Origin: Candidatus Parcubacteria bacterium
Lineage (GTDB): Bacteria > Patescibacteriota > Minisyncoccia > Phycocordibacterales > UBA6065
Length of the DNA stretch: 9,184 nt
Assembly (NCBI GenBank): GCA_019661795.1
Contig: JAIFWQ010000020.1
Span: forward strand, 1-9,184
Reading direction: 5' to 3'
Positions 1-7,176 of this stretch are shown piece by piece. Position numbers and translations under genes: made by a program. Under the pieces are notes generated by a model. It saw nothing but the letters and a program-made list of their open reading frames with translations, was not told the DNA's origin and ran no database searches. Numbering within the stretch: the stretch's first letter is position 1; each line of letters opens with the position of its first letter.

Positions 1-761
1 AAGGGAGGATCGACCTCTATAACGACAAAGTCATGGCCATACTGCCTGACCTCTATAACCTTCTCTTAAGCAGGACGCGTTTCATCGACATGCATCAGGT
101 CTATGAGGGCGTTTTCGGCCGGGTGGCGCTTTCGCTTTTGAGCCACAGCTGGTTCCTCGAGAATATCTCGGTCCATCCCAAATATGTGTATGACGCCATG
201 AAGCGCGCGATGGATTTCGCCATCGCCCTGATCCTCGGCGCCGTGTCGCTCGTCGTTTATCCGTTCGTGTACATCGCTATCAAGCTCGATGACGGAGGTC
301 CGGCTTTCATCATCCAGGAGCGCATCGGCAAGGATAATAAGAGCATCCGCATACCGAAGTTCAGAAGCATGAAGACGAGCGACAAGGGCGCATGGGTCAA
401 AGAGCATGATGATCGCATCACTATCGCCGGCAGGATGCTCCGCGCGTCCCGCATCGATGAATTGCCGCAGCTCTGGTCGGTCGTGAAAGGAGACATGTCG
501 CTCGTTGGGCCGCGGCCTGACATCCATGCCCTCGGAGTGAAACTTTCCGAAGAGATCCCGTATTATAACGTTCGCACGATCATCAAGCCGGGGCTTTCCG
601 GCTGGGCGCAGATCCGCCAGGAGCTTCCGCCGCAATCGCTCGAAGAGACCAAGATCAGATTGGCATACGATTTCTATTACATCAAAAATCGGTCGCTCCT
701 CCTCGACCTCAAGATCGCTCTCCAGACCATGTCGACGCTCGCTTCGCGGGGAGGCAAATAA
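1..761 (+). CDS. Polyprenyl glycosylphosphotransferase (bacterial sugar transferase), 5' truncated by window edge
   Basis: Initiating phosphoglycosyl transferase: it moves a sugar phosphate from a nucleotide sugar to a polyprenyl phosphate on the inner face of the membrane, the first step of exopolysaccharide or surface glycan synthesis. The frame is open to the window edge, and the residues before the ATG at 33 (GRIDLYNDKV) continue the family's region preceding the catalytic domain, so 33 is probably not the true start and the N-terminal membrane part lies outside. Numbering from that Met: a WFLEN motif at 40-44 closes the upstream domain, KRAMDF opens the catalytic domain, a hydrophobic membrane hairpin spans about 62-82, and PKFRSMK is at 108-114. 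The Asp-Glu catalytic dyad is D142-E143 in RIDELPQLW, followed by KGDMSLVGPRP (152-162) and KPGLSGWAQ (185-193). The C-terminus is complete and stops at TAA. Two sugar nucleotide SDR genes follow on the same strand. The sugar substrate cannot be read from the sequence. Confidence 0.93.
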   Translation, partial: GRIDLYNDKVMAILPDLYNLLLSRTRFIDMHQVYEGVFGRVALSLLSHSWFLENISVHPKYVYDAMKRAMDFAIALILGAVSLVVYPFVYIAIKLDDGGPAFIIQERIGKDNKSIRIPKFRSMKTSDKGAWVKEHDDRITIAGRMLRASRIDELPQLWSVVKGDMSLVGPRPDIHALGVKLSEEIPYYNVRTIIKPGLSGWAQIRQELPPQSLEETKIRLAYDFYYIKNRSLLLDLKIALQTMSTLASRGGK

Positions 762-789
762 AGTAAGATACAAGCCGAATAATCGAACC

Positions 790-1845
790 ATGCGCAAAAT
801 ATTTATAACCGGAGGATCAGGATACGTCGGAGCCATGCTCGTCGAGCAGTTCGCCCTGCGCCCTGACGTCGAAGCGATCCTCGCCGTTGACAAAGAGCCC
901 GCGTCAGAGCTCTACAAAGAGAACCCGAAGGTGACGTTCATTCAAGCCAATCTCGCCGATACCGGCAAATGGCTCGAGGCGGCCCGAAGATTCGCTCCTG
1001 ATGCCGTCATGCATACGGCGTGGCAGATTCGCGAGATGTACGGCATGAAGGATGTCCAGTGGCGCTGGAATGTCGGCGGGTCGGATGCAGTGTTCGATTT
1101 CGCCTTCTCGACGCCTTCGGTCAAAAAGCTCATCCATTTCTCGACGGTAGCTTCGTATGGGGCGTTTTCATCGAATTCGGTCGATCATTTCTTCAAGGAA
1201 TCCGAGCCGTTTCGAAAGACCGACTATCTTTATGCGGAAGAAAAGAGGATAGCCGAAGAGCATCTCGAAAAGAGATACGCCGAGGTCAAAAGATCCGGCC
1301 GTTCCGTGCCGCAGGTATTCGTTCTGCGTCCGGCGGCTGTTACGGGACCGCGCGGCCGTTATATGCGAATCCGCTTCGGCCTTCAGGCGGCGCTCTCCGG
1401 CCAGCTCAAGGAGAATTTCATACATCGCCTCATATCGGCTATGGTCTCGTTCGTTCCGGTCACCAAAAAATGGCTCCGTCAGTTCATCCACGAAGACGAT
1501 GTCGTCGATATCGTGAAGCTCCTCGCGTTCGAGCCGGTGAAAGGAGAATACGAGATATTCAATATCTGCCCGCCGGGTCCGGCCGTCCGCGGCAAGGACA
1601 TGGCCGAAGCCGTAGGCAAGAAGATCCTGCCCGTGCATCCGTGGCTCATTCGGCCGGTTTTCTTCGTCATGTGGCACATATCGCGCGGCCGCGTGCCGAC
1701 GTCGCGGGGCGGCTGGAAATCTTATTCATACCCGATCGCCGTCGACGGATCGAAGCTCACGGCCATGTACGGATATAAATACAAGCATCAGCCCAAGGAA
1801 GCGTTCGTGAAAAAAGAGGGAAGATACGCCGCGTATATAAAATAG
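790..1845 (+). CDS. NAD-dependent epimerase/dehydratase (extended SDR), substrate unknown
   Basis: Extended short-chain dehydrogenase/reductase of 351 residues, a cytosolic enzyme expected to modify a nucleotide sugar. The N-terminal Rossmann glycine motif is GGSGYVG (residues 8-14). An acidic residue at the end of strand beta-2 (D34) fits NAD binding. The Ser/Thr of the active site is in FSTVASYG (117-124), and the catalytic Tyr-x-x-x-Lys is YAEEK (148-152). LRPAAVTGPRGR (179-190) and RQFIHEDDVVDIV match the family's substrate-binding half. The C-terminus (GYKYKHQPKEAF) resembles the tail of SDRs in polysaccharide clusters. The gene starts 28 bp after the sugar transferase and ends 2 bp before the next SDR, so co-transcription is likely. 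No Shine-Dalgarno precedes the ATG. Epimerase, dehydratase and reductase are all possible activities. Confidence 0.88.
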   Translation: MRKIFITGGSGYVGAMLVEQFALRPDVEAILAVDKEPASELYKENPKVTFIQANLADTGKWLEAARRFAPDAVMHTAWQIREMYGMKDVQWRWNVGGSDAVFDFAFSTPSVKKLIHFSTVASYGAFSSNSVDHFFKESEPFRKTDYLYAEEKRIAEEHLEKRYAEVKRSGRSVPQVFVLRPAAVTGPRGRYMRIRFGLQAALSGQLKENFIHRLISAMVSFVPVTKKWLRQFIHEDDVVDIVKLLAFEPVKGEYEIFNICPPGPAVRGKDMAEAVGKKILPVHPWLIRPVFFVMWHISRGRVPTSRGGWKSYSYPIAVDGSKLTAMYGYKYKHQPKEAFVKKEGRYAAYIK

Positions 1846-1847
1846 TC

Positions 1848-2759
1848 ATGAAGAAAGCCCTGGTCATAGGCGGCGCCGGATTCATCGGATCGCATCTCGT
1901 CGACGCTCTCGTCGAAAAAGGCTATTCAGTATATGTGCTCGATAATCTTTCGAACGGCAAAAGAGAGCTCGTGAATAAAAAGGCGACGCTTCAGGTCGGA
2001 GATATAAGGAATCCGAAGGATCTTGCCGAAGCTTTTAAAAATATAGGCGAAGGCGCATATGTATTCCATCTGGCATGCCTTCCGCGCGTGCAGTTTTCGA
2101 TCGATTTCCCGCGAGAATCCCACGATGCGAACATAAACGGCACGCTCAACGTGTTCCTTGCCGCGCGCGATGCTAAGGCGAAGAGGGTAGTCTATTCGGC
2201 GTCGAGCTCCGCATATGGCGATCAGGACGCTCTTCCTCTCGTCGAGACCATGAAGCCGAATCCGAAAAGTCCGTATGGCCTTCAAAAGCATGTGGGCGAG
2301 CTCTATGCCAAGATCGCAAGTGAAGTCTATGGCCTTGAAACGATTTCGCTTCGCTATTTCAACGTCTTCGGTCCGCGCCAGGATCCTGACGGCTCATATG
2401 CCCAAGCGATCCCGAAATTCCTCAAACAGGCTAAGGAAGGCAAGCCCATCACCATCACCGGCGACGGCGAACAGACCCGCGACTGCACCCATGTCCGCGA
2501 TGTCGTCCGCGCGAACATTTTGGCTGCCGAATCTCCGAAAGTGGGAAAAGGCGAGGTCATCAACATAGGCGGCGGCAAAAGCTATTCCGTGAATCAGATG
2601 GCGAAGCTCATCGGCGGGAAAATCTCTTATATTCCCGCAAGGCTTGAACCGAAGGCTACGCTCGCCGACATCCGCCTCGCGAAGAAGCTTCTCGGATGGG
2701 AGCCGCAGATGACTTTAGAAGAGGGGATCGCGGAGCTCAAAAAACTTTACGGAATCTAG
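1848..2759 (+). CDS. NAD-dependent sugar nucleotide epimerase, GalE/WbpP-like
   Basis: Extended SDR of 303 residues, closest by eye to UDP-hexose or UDP-HexNAc 4-epimerases (GalE/WbpP group), which invert C4 of a nucleotide sugar through a keto intermediate. Visible motifs are GGAGFIG (8-14) for NAD binding, DNLSNG (32-37) after beta-2, HLACLPRV (74-81), SASSSAYG (117-124) with the active-site Ser, YGLQK (143-147) as the catalytic Tyr-x-x-x-Lys, and LRYFNVFGPRQDP (168-180). GDGEQTRDCTHVRDVV is the C-terminal substrate-side motif. The protein is slightly shorter than GalE (about 330-340). Its ATG lies 2 bp after the previous stop with no Shine-Dalgarno, which implies translational coupling or SD-independent initiation. 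With the preceding SDR and the sugar transferase it forms a surface-glycan module. The exact substrate is unresolved, so no symbol is given. Confidence 0.9.
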   Translation: MKKALVIGGAGFIGSHLVDALVEKGYSVYVLDNLSNGKRELVNKKATLQVGDIRNPKDLAEAFKNIGEGAYVFHLACLPRVQFSIDFPRESHDANINGTLNVFLAARDAKAKRVVYSASSSAYGDQDALPLVETMKPNPKSPYGLQKHVGELYAKIASEVYGLETISLRYFNVFGPRQDPDGSYAQAIPKFLKQAKEGKPITITGDGEQTRDCTHVRDVVRANILAAESPKVGKGEVINIGGGKSYSVNQMAKLIGGKISYIPARLEPKATLADIRLAKKLLGWEPQMTLEEGIAELKKLYGI

Positions 2760-2779
2760 AATACAGGCTAGTATAGCCC

Positions 2780-2785
2780 TATAAT
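2780..2785 (+). promoter_or_regulatory. Putative -10 element for secDF
   Basis: A perfect TATAAT lies in the short AT-rich gap between the epimerase and secD. Initiation about 7 nt downstream would give a leader of roughly 23 nt before the ATG at 2815. No good -35 box is visible at the usual distance (only TAGAAT-like sequence near 2757-2762), so this rests on the -10 and on its position at a functional boundary. A GGAG at 2795-2798 is too far from the ATG for a normal ribosome binding site. Confidence 0.35.
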
Positions 2786-2814
2786 CATAATCACGGAGAA
2801 ATACCTTAACGGAT

Positions 2815-4117
2815 ATGTGGAAAAAACGATTTTCGGCCTTGATCCTGCTCGTCCTTTAAGTCCGGCGCGGCATCCCGCTTTCCATACCGCCTCGGCCTCG
2901 ACCTTTCCGGCGGCACGCATCTCGTTTTCACCGCCGACACGTCCCATGTCGCGGATTCTGAGATCGGCGACGCCATGACGTCCCTCGCGAACGTCGTTGA
3001 AAAGCGCGTCAACCTGTTCGGCGTATCCGAACCTATCGTCCAGATAGAAAAGGGCGGAGTCATCGGCCAGACGGCGCACAGGCTCATCGTCGAGCTTCCC
3101 GGCGTGACCGACGTGAAGCAGGCGGCGGACATGATCGGCCGCACGCCGGTGCTCGATTTCCGACTCGTGAAGCCGGGCGCGGACAAGCTCACGCCTGAAG
3201 AGCGGGCGAAGGCGACCCTCGACGATATATTCGTCGAAACGGGCCTCACCGGCAGATATCTTTCTCGCGCGTCGCTCGAATTCGACCAGACGACGTACGC
3301 GCCGCGCGTGGCTCTCCGCTTCAACGACGAAGGCGCAAAGCTTTTCGCCAAGATCACCCATGACAACGTGGGCAAAGTGCTCGCCATATTCCTCGACGGT
3401 AATCCGATATCGACGCCGGTCATCCAGACCGAGATATCGTCCGGTCAGGCGGTCATCAACGGCACATTCAGCGTAGAAGAGGCGCGCGCTCTGGTTCGCG
3501 ATCTCAATCTCGGCGCCCTGCCTGTGCCGATCTCGCTCTCTTCGAGCCAGACCGTCGGCGCGACCTTGGGCAAAGGCGCCCTCGACGCGAGCCTTTTCGC
3601 CGGCATGGTCGCGTTCATCGCTGTCGGCATATTCCTCGTCCTTTGGTACCGCGTGCCGGGCATCATCGCGGTCATAGCTTTGGCGATCTACGTCGCGCTC
3701 AACCTCGCGCTCTTCAAATTGATCCCGGTCACGCTCACGGCCGCAGGCATCGCCGGCTTCATACTCACCCTCGGCATGGCCGTCGACGCGAACATCCTCA
3801 TATTCGAGCGAATGAAAGAAGAGCTGCGCCGCGGACTGGGGCTTTCCGACGCTATCAGGGAAGGCTTCGCCCGCGCGTGGCTTTCCATCCGCGATTCGAA
3901 CCTCTCGTCCATAATCACAGCTGTGATCCTCTATTATTTCGCCTCGACGCCTATCATCAAAGGCTTCGCTTTGGTCTTCGGCCTCGGCGTCATCGTGTCG
4001 ATGTTCACGGCCATCACCGCTTCGAGGACGCTCCTCATGGCGGTCGGCGCGGATGGAAAGGGCAAAGGCGAAGGCAGGCTCGCCCGGTTCTTCTTTAGCT
4101 CGGGCATCCGATCATAA
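2815..4117 (+). CDS. secD: Protein translocase subunit SecD, reading frame broken near the N-terminus
   Basis: SecD is the RND-like subunit that with SecF uses the proton-motive force to help preproteins leave the Sec channel. The SecD frame is open from 2843 to the TAA at 4115-4117. It encodes YRLGLDLSGG, the VVEKRVNLFGVSEP periplasmic motif, the LPGV and ISTPVI/ISSGQAVI segments of the P1 region, and five hydrophobic segments ending with the signature TLGMAVDANILIFERMKEEL (about residues 265-285 counted from the Met at 2975) and SIRDSNLSSIITA. The natural N-terminus (MWKKRFSALILLVL, ATG at 2815) lies in another frame and stops at TAA 2857-2859. Dropping one T at CTT-T-AAG joins the two. The ATG at 2975 is in frame but would discard the first membrane segment and the conserved GLDLSGG motif, so I do not accept it as the start. 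The cause may be a sequence error, a real mutation or +1 frameshifting. secF follows 9 bp downstream. Confidence 0.88.
2854..2860 (+). other. Frame break in secD: CTT-TAA-G, resembles a +1 shift site
   Basis: In the frame of the ATG at 2815, codon CTT (2854-2856) is followed by stop TAA (2857-2859) and G. Slipping one base forward from CTT to TTT gives AAG and enters the open SecD frame. This is the same arrangement as the prfB CUU-UGA-C shift site, but there is no AGGGGG-like stimulator just upstream. An extra T in sequencing, or a deletion of 3n+2 nt, would look identical. Confidence 0.5.
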
Positions 4118-4126
4118 TCCAATACC

Positions 4127-5038
4127 ATGTTCATAGTCACATACCGAAAATTCTTCTACGCCCTCTCGGCCGCGCTCGTCATCGGGTCGCTCGCCGCGCT
4201 CTTCGCATGGGGCCTCAAGCCGGGCATCGATTTCAAGGGCGGGTCCATCGTCGAAGTCGAATACGCGTCATCGACGAGGCCTCTTTCAGCCGACGTGAAG
4301 CCGGCGCTCAACGCCCTCAACCTCGGCGAATATTCGATCCGCGAGACCGGATCGTCGGGCTTCATCCTGCGCACGGTCGAGCTCACGCCCGAAGCGCATA
4401 ACGCCGTCGTTTCGGCTCTCTCCGGGAGCGGCAAGATCCAGCTCTCTGAAAAACGCTTCGATTCCGTGGGTCCGATCCTCGGCAAGGAAGCTTTGCAGAA
4501 ATCATGGATGTCGGTCATCCTGGTCCTTCTCGCCATCGTCCTTTTCATAACGTTCGCCTTCAGGGGCGTATCGCGGCCGGTCAAGTCATGGAAGTACGGC
4601 GTCATCGCCATCGTCGCTTTGGCCCATGACGTGATCATCCCTGCGGGAGTCTTCGCCTTTCTCGGCCATGCGGCGGGCATCGAAGTCGACACGCTCGTCG
4701 TGACGGCGCTTCGCGTCGTCCTCGGCTTCTCGATCCATGACACCATCGTCGTTTTCGACCGCGTGCGCGAGAATCTCAAGCATAACGTCGAGGGTAAGCA
4801 GAGAAAGACGTTCGACGTCATCGTCGGCGAATCGATCAATCAGACGTTCGTCCGTTCGATCAACACGTCTTTGACCACGCTCATCGCTATATTCGTGCTC
4901 TGGCTCGTCGGCGCCGAAGCGACCAGGCATTTCGCCCTCGCTCTCCTCGTCGGCATCACCGCAGGAACCTATTCTTCGATCTTCCTCGGCTCTCCTCTTC
5001 TCGTGACCGCGTACAGGTGGCAGAAGAAGGGGGAATAG
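4127..5038 (+). CDS. secF: Protein translocase subunit SecF
   Basis: SecF is the membrane partner of SecD in the SecDF export complex. The protein has 303 residues, the usual length for a separate SecF. Visible features are a first membrane segment at about 10-29, the signature GLKPGIDFKGGSIVEVEY (29-46), a periplasmic domain to about 125, then membrane segments near 128-144, 158-180, 188-203, 250-262 and 268-295. ALAHDV (164-169) and DTIVVFDRVREN (205-216) are the conserved SecF motifs. The usual Asn before DTIVVFDR is His (H204), a mild deviation. SINTSLTTLIAIFVLW matches the family's fifth segment. The ATG lies 9 bp after the secD stop and has no Shine-Dalgarno, consistent with one secD-secF transcript. 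This gene is intact, which suggests that SecD is also functional and its frame break is either artefactual or bypassed. Confidence 0.95.
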   Translation: MFIVTYRKFFYALSAALVIGSLAALFAWGLKPGIDFKGGSIVEVEYASSTRPLSADVKPALNALNLGEYSIRETGSSGFILRTVELTPEAHNAVVSALSGSGKIQLSEKRFDSVGPILGKEALQKSWMSVILVLLAIVLFITFAFRGVSRPVKSWKYGVIAIVALAHDVIIPAGVFAFLGHAAGIEVDTLVVTALRVVLGFSIHDTIVVFDRVRENLKHNVEGKQRKTFDVIVGESINQTFVRSINTSLTTLIAIFVLWLVGAEATRHFALALLVGITAGTYSSIFLGSPLLVTAYRWQKKGE

Positions 5039-5054
5039 GGATATACTTAAAGAC

Positions 5055-5579
5055 ATGGAACAAACCGCCTCTGTCCGCTATGTCGGTTTCTGGGCCCGCC
5101 TCGCAGCGCGGTTCGTCGACGGCCTCATCGTCGGCGCAGCCCTGCTTTTGGCCAATATCATCATCGTCGCGATCGCCGGCGCCCATCCTCGGGTGCCCGT
5201 CGCTCCGATCGTCGATATCGTCATCGGCCTCGGCTATTTCTGCTATATGACCAAATCGTATGGGGCGACCATCGGCAAAAGGATCGTCGGCGCAGAGGTC
5301 GTGCCCGAACACGGCGGCGATCTGACGTGGATGACGGTCGTCATGAGGGAGGTCCTCGGCAAGATCGTATCGAGCGCCATCATCAACATCGGCTATCTCA
5401 TGGTCGCCTTCACCGCGAGGAAGCAAGGCCTTCACGACAAGATCGCCCAGACTCTCGTCGTATATAAAGACCCGAGCCGCGATACGAAGAAGCTCGTGAC
5501 GACGCTGAATTCGATACTGATTGCCTTCATCGTCCTCGGGATCGTCGCGGGCGTATACGCAGGCCTGCGGGCCCGATAG
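5055..5579 (+). CDS. RDD family membrane protein
   Basis: Small integral membrane protein of 174 residues in the RDD family, whose molecular role is poorly defined (some members are linked to ion transport or stress). The defining residues are present: Arg and Asp in YVGFWARLAARFVDGLIV (9-26; R19, D22) and the second Asp in KQGLHDKIAQTLVVYK (123-138; D128). GATIGKRIVGAEVV (70-83) is the usual loop after the second membrane segment. Hydrophobic segments lie at about 22-42, 51-66 and 105-119, with a further C-terminal segment at about 152-170 after the RDD core. It starts 16 bp after secF, so read-through transcription is likely. A TATACT at 5042-5047 could also give a nearly leaderless transcript starting around 5054. 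No function beyond membrane location should be assigned. Confidence 0.85.
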   Translation: MEQTASVRYVGFWARLAARFVDGLIVGAALLLANIIIVAIAGAHPRVPVAPIVDIVIGLGYFCYMTKSYGATIGKRIVGAEVVPEHGGDLTWMTVVMREVLGKIVSSAIINIGYLMVAFTARKQGLHDKIAQTLVVYKDPSRDTKKLVTTLNSILIAFIVLGIVAGVYAGLRAR

Positions 5580-5596
5580 CCGCGATCGAGCGTAAC

Positions 5597-5678
5597 GGAC
5601 ACGTGGCGGAACTGGTATACGCGTACGCCTCAGAAGCGTATCCCGCAAGGGTTGAGAGTTCGAATCTCTCCGTGTCCA
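5597..5678 (+). tRNA. tRNA-Leu, anticodon CAG
   Basis: The acceptor stem GGACACG/CGTGTCC is perfect (7 bp) with discriminator A at 5678. The D-arm is GCG/CGC with GG in the loop. The anticodon stem TACGC/GCGTA holds loop CTCAGAA, so the anticodon is CAG (5631-5633), reading CUG. A long variable arm (CCC-GCAA-GGG) marks a class II tRNA, which agrees with Leu. The T-arm GAGAG-TTCGAAT-CTCTC is perfect. CCA is not encoded and must be added by a nucleotidyltransferase. It lies 17 bp after the RDD gene and 16 bp before the next gene, so it may be cut from a mixed mRNA/tRNA transcript. Confidence 0.97.
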
Positions 5679-5694
5679 CTTAGATTTAAAACAT

Positions 5695-7170
5695 ATGATG
5701 AAATTCGCTTTCGCGCTTATCTTCTCTCTCGCACTCTTTCCTTCGGCGGCCCATGCCGCATGGTGGAACCCTCTCACGTGGAAGGCCGCCCCTGTCGGCG
5801 CGCCCACCTCGGCCATATCTTCTTCGCTCCAGACCGGCGCGACGGGCACCTCGGCTTCTTTTTCGCCATCCGTAGACGAGCTCTATAAAAGGATCGCGGA
5901 GCTCGAATCAAAATTGCAGGAAGCGCAGATAAAGATACGCCAGCTCGGCCAGGCCGGCGCCAAAACCGACGCGAAGGAAATCGCGAAGACGACGGATGCG
6001 CCTGCGCCGAGCGCGAATGCGGCGGGCCTTCCCGAAAAAGATGTCGCGGCGAAAGCGAAGCCGGCCATCGTGCTCGTCGAAACGGCGACGACCACCGGCG
6101 CGGGCGTCATCATCGATTCGCAGGGTCATATCCTGGTCGCCGCTCATACGGTGTGGATCGAAGGCCCTGACAAGATAGTCATAGGAGCGGCTGATGAAGT
6201 CTCGGTCACTTTGGCGAGCGGCGCTAAAAAGACGGCGAAGCTCGTCGGTCTCGATGAAGCGACCGATGCGGCCATTCTGCAGATCTCGGAGAAGGGGACT
6301 TTTTCATATATTAAGCCGGCCCATGATTCCGGCATTCAGAAAGGCGACAAGGCATATGTATTCGCGCCTTCCGGATATGTCGCGGGCGCCGTTTCCCGGA
6401 AAGCGTCCGATGCGGTCGAAGTCGTTTCCGACATCAAGCCTTCGGATGGCGGCGGCGCGCTGGTCAATGCGCAGGGCGGCCTCATCGGCATAGCGGGCAA
6501 GCCCGTCTGCAAGGTCCTTGAAGAGATGAAGACGTGCCTCAAATACGCGTCGACCGCGAACAACATCCGCGCCAAACTGCCGAAGCTTTTGGAAGGCATG
6601 AGGCTCTATAAAAATAAGAAAGGCTCGACCGCCGAAGAGATCGCCGTCCGCGGCCAGTTCGAGCAGATGTACGGCAGGACGAAAGAGAGCGGCGTCATCG
6701 AATTCGCCATAGCGAACGCGACGGGGGAGAATACGTATGACCGATTCAACGGCAAATTGGGCCAGGACATCGACGGCAAGATAACCAAGCTCTATCTGGC
6801 CAAGCTCAAGTCGAACGCCGAGATGATATACACGGCCGTCGACTTCCTCAAATCCGGCGCCTATAACCTCAATATATTCTTCATAAACGAAAGCGGCACG
6901 ACCATCGCGAACCTCGGCGACTATCAGCGCAAAGTCGCCACCCGCGTCGCGGCGGAGAACGCCCTCAAGGTCAAAGAATATCAGGACAAGGTGAGCCTGT
7001 GGTCCCGAAAGAAGAATGAATACGATTCGTATATCGCCAATCCGGCGGGCGCTACCCATGACTATCTTTTGGAGCAGGGCCTTTTCGTCGAATCTGCCGC
7101 CGACTATCTTTCCAAGGAGAAGAAAAAGGTCTTGGATGCCTTTTCAGGCGAGACTGTCGACATCTTTTAG
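5695..7170 (+). CDS. Secreted trypsin/HtrA-fold protein lacking the catalytic serine (predicted pseudoprotease)
   Basis: Exported protein of 491 residues. Residues 1-21 form a signal peptide (MMKFAFALIF start, cleavage after AHA), followed by WWNPLTW (23-29), a type of start I associate with Parcubacteria secreted proteins. A short coiled coil (about 60-86) and an Ala/Pro linker precede a trypsin-like domain at about 118-295. His of the triad is H151 in VAAHTV and Asp is D191 in LDEATDAAILQI. The segment that should read GNSGG in HtrA-type enzymes is IKPSDGGGALVN (247-258), placing Gly (G252) where the nucleophilic Ser belongs, so proteolysis is unlikely. C272 and C281 could form a disulfide. 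Residues about 305-491 are charged and mostly helical and match no family I recognise. No PDZ domain is seen. The start is the first of two adjacent ATGs, with no Shine-Dalgarno. A binding or scaffolding role at the envelope is inferred. Confidence 0.8.
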   Translation: MMKFAFALIFSLALFPSAAHAAWWNPLTWKAAPVGAPTSAISSSLQTGATGTSASFSPSVDELYKRIAELESKLQEAQIKIRQLGQAGAKTDAKEIAKTTDAPAPSANAAGLPEKDVAAKAKPAIVLVETATTTGAGVIIDSQGHILVAAHTVWIEGPDKIVIGAADEVSVTLASGAKKTAKLVGLDEATDAAILQISEKGTFSYIKPAHDSGIQKGDKAYVFAPSGYVAGAVSRKASDAVEVVSDIKPSDGGGALVNAQGGLIGIAGKPVCKVLEEMKTCLKYASTANNIRAKLPKLLEGMRLYKNKKGSTAEEIAVRGQFEQMYGRTKESGVIEFAIANATGENTYDRFNGKLGQDIDGKITKLYLAKLKSNAEMIYTAVDFLKSGAYNLNIFFINESGTTIANLGDYQRKVATRVAAENALKVKEYQDKVSLWSRKKNEYDSYIANPAGATHDYLLEQGLFVESAADYLSKEKKKVLDAFSGETVDIF

Positions 7171-7176
7171 GTTTTC

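Noticed and set aside
66..893. A 275-codon open frame on the minus strand
   Set aside because: It runs antisense to the clear sugar transferase, across its stop and into the next gene. Its composition is that of a mirrored GC-rich gene, and it has no recognisable motif.
2768..3423. Two long minus-strand open frames opposite secD
   Set aside because: The plus strand encodes conserved SecD motifs throughout this stretch; the antisense products are low-complexity Arg-rich shadows.
2975..4117. ATG 2975 as the true start of secD
   Set aside because: SecD-specific sequence (YRLGLDLSGG and more) is encoded in the same frame upstream back to at least 2870, and an N-terminal membrane start exists at 2815 in another frame.
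4956..5849. A 297-codon open frame on the minus strand
   Set aside because: It overlaps secF, the RDD gene, the tRNA and the signal peptide of the next gene in antisense. The tRNA inside it rules out a normal gene here.
5695..7170. Calling the secreted protein an active HtrA/DegP protease
   Set aside because: The serine of GNSGG is Gly and there is no PDZ domain, so the htrA/degP name would mislead.
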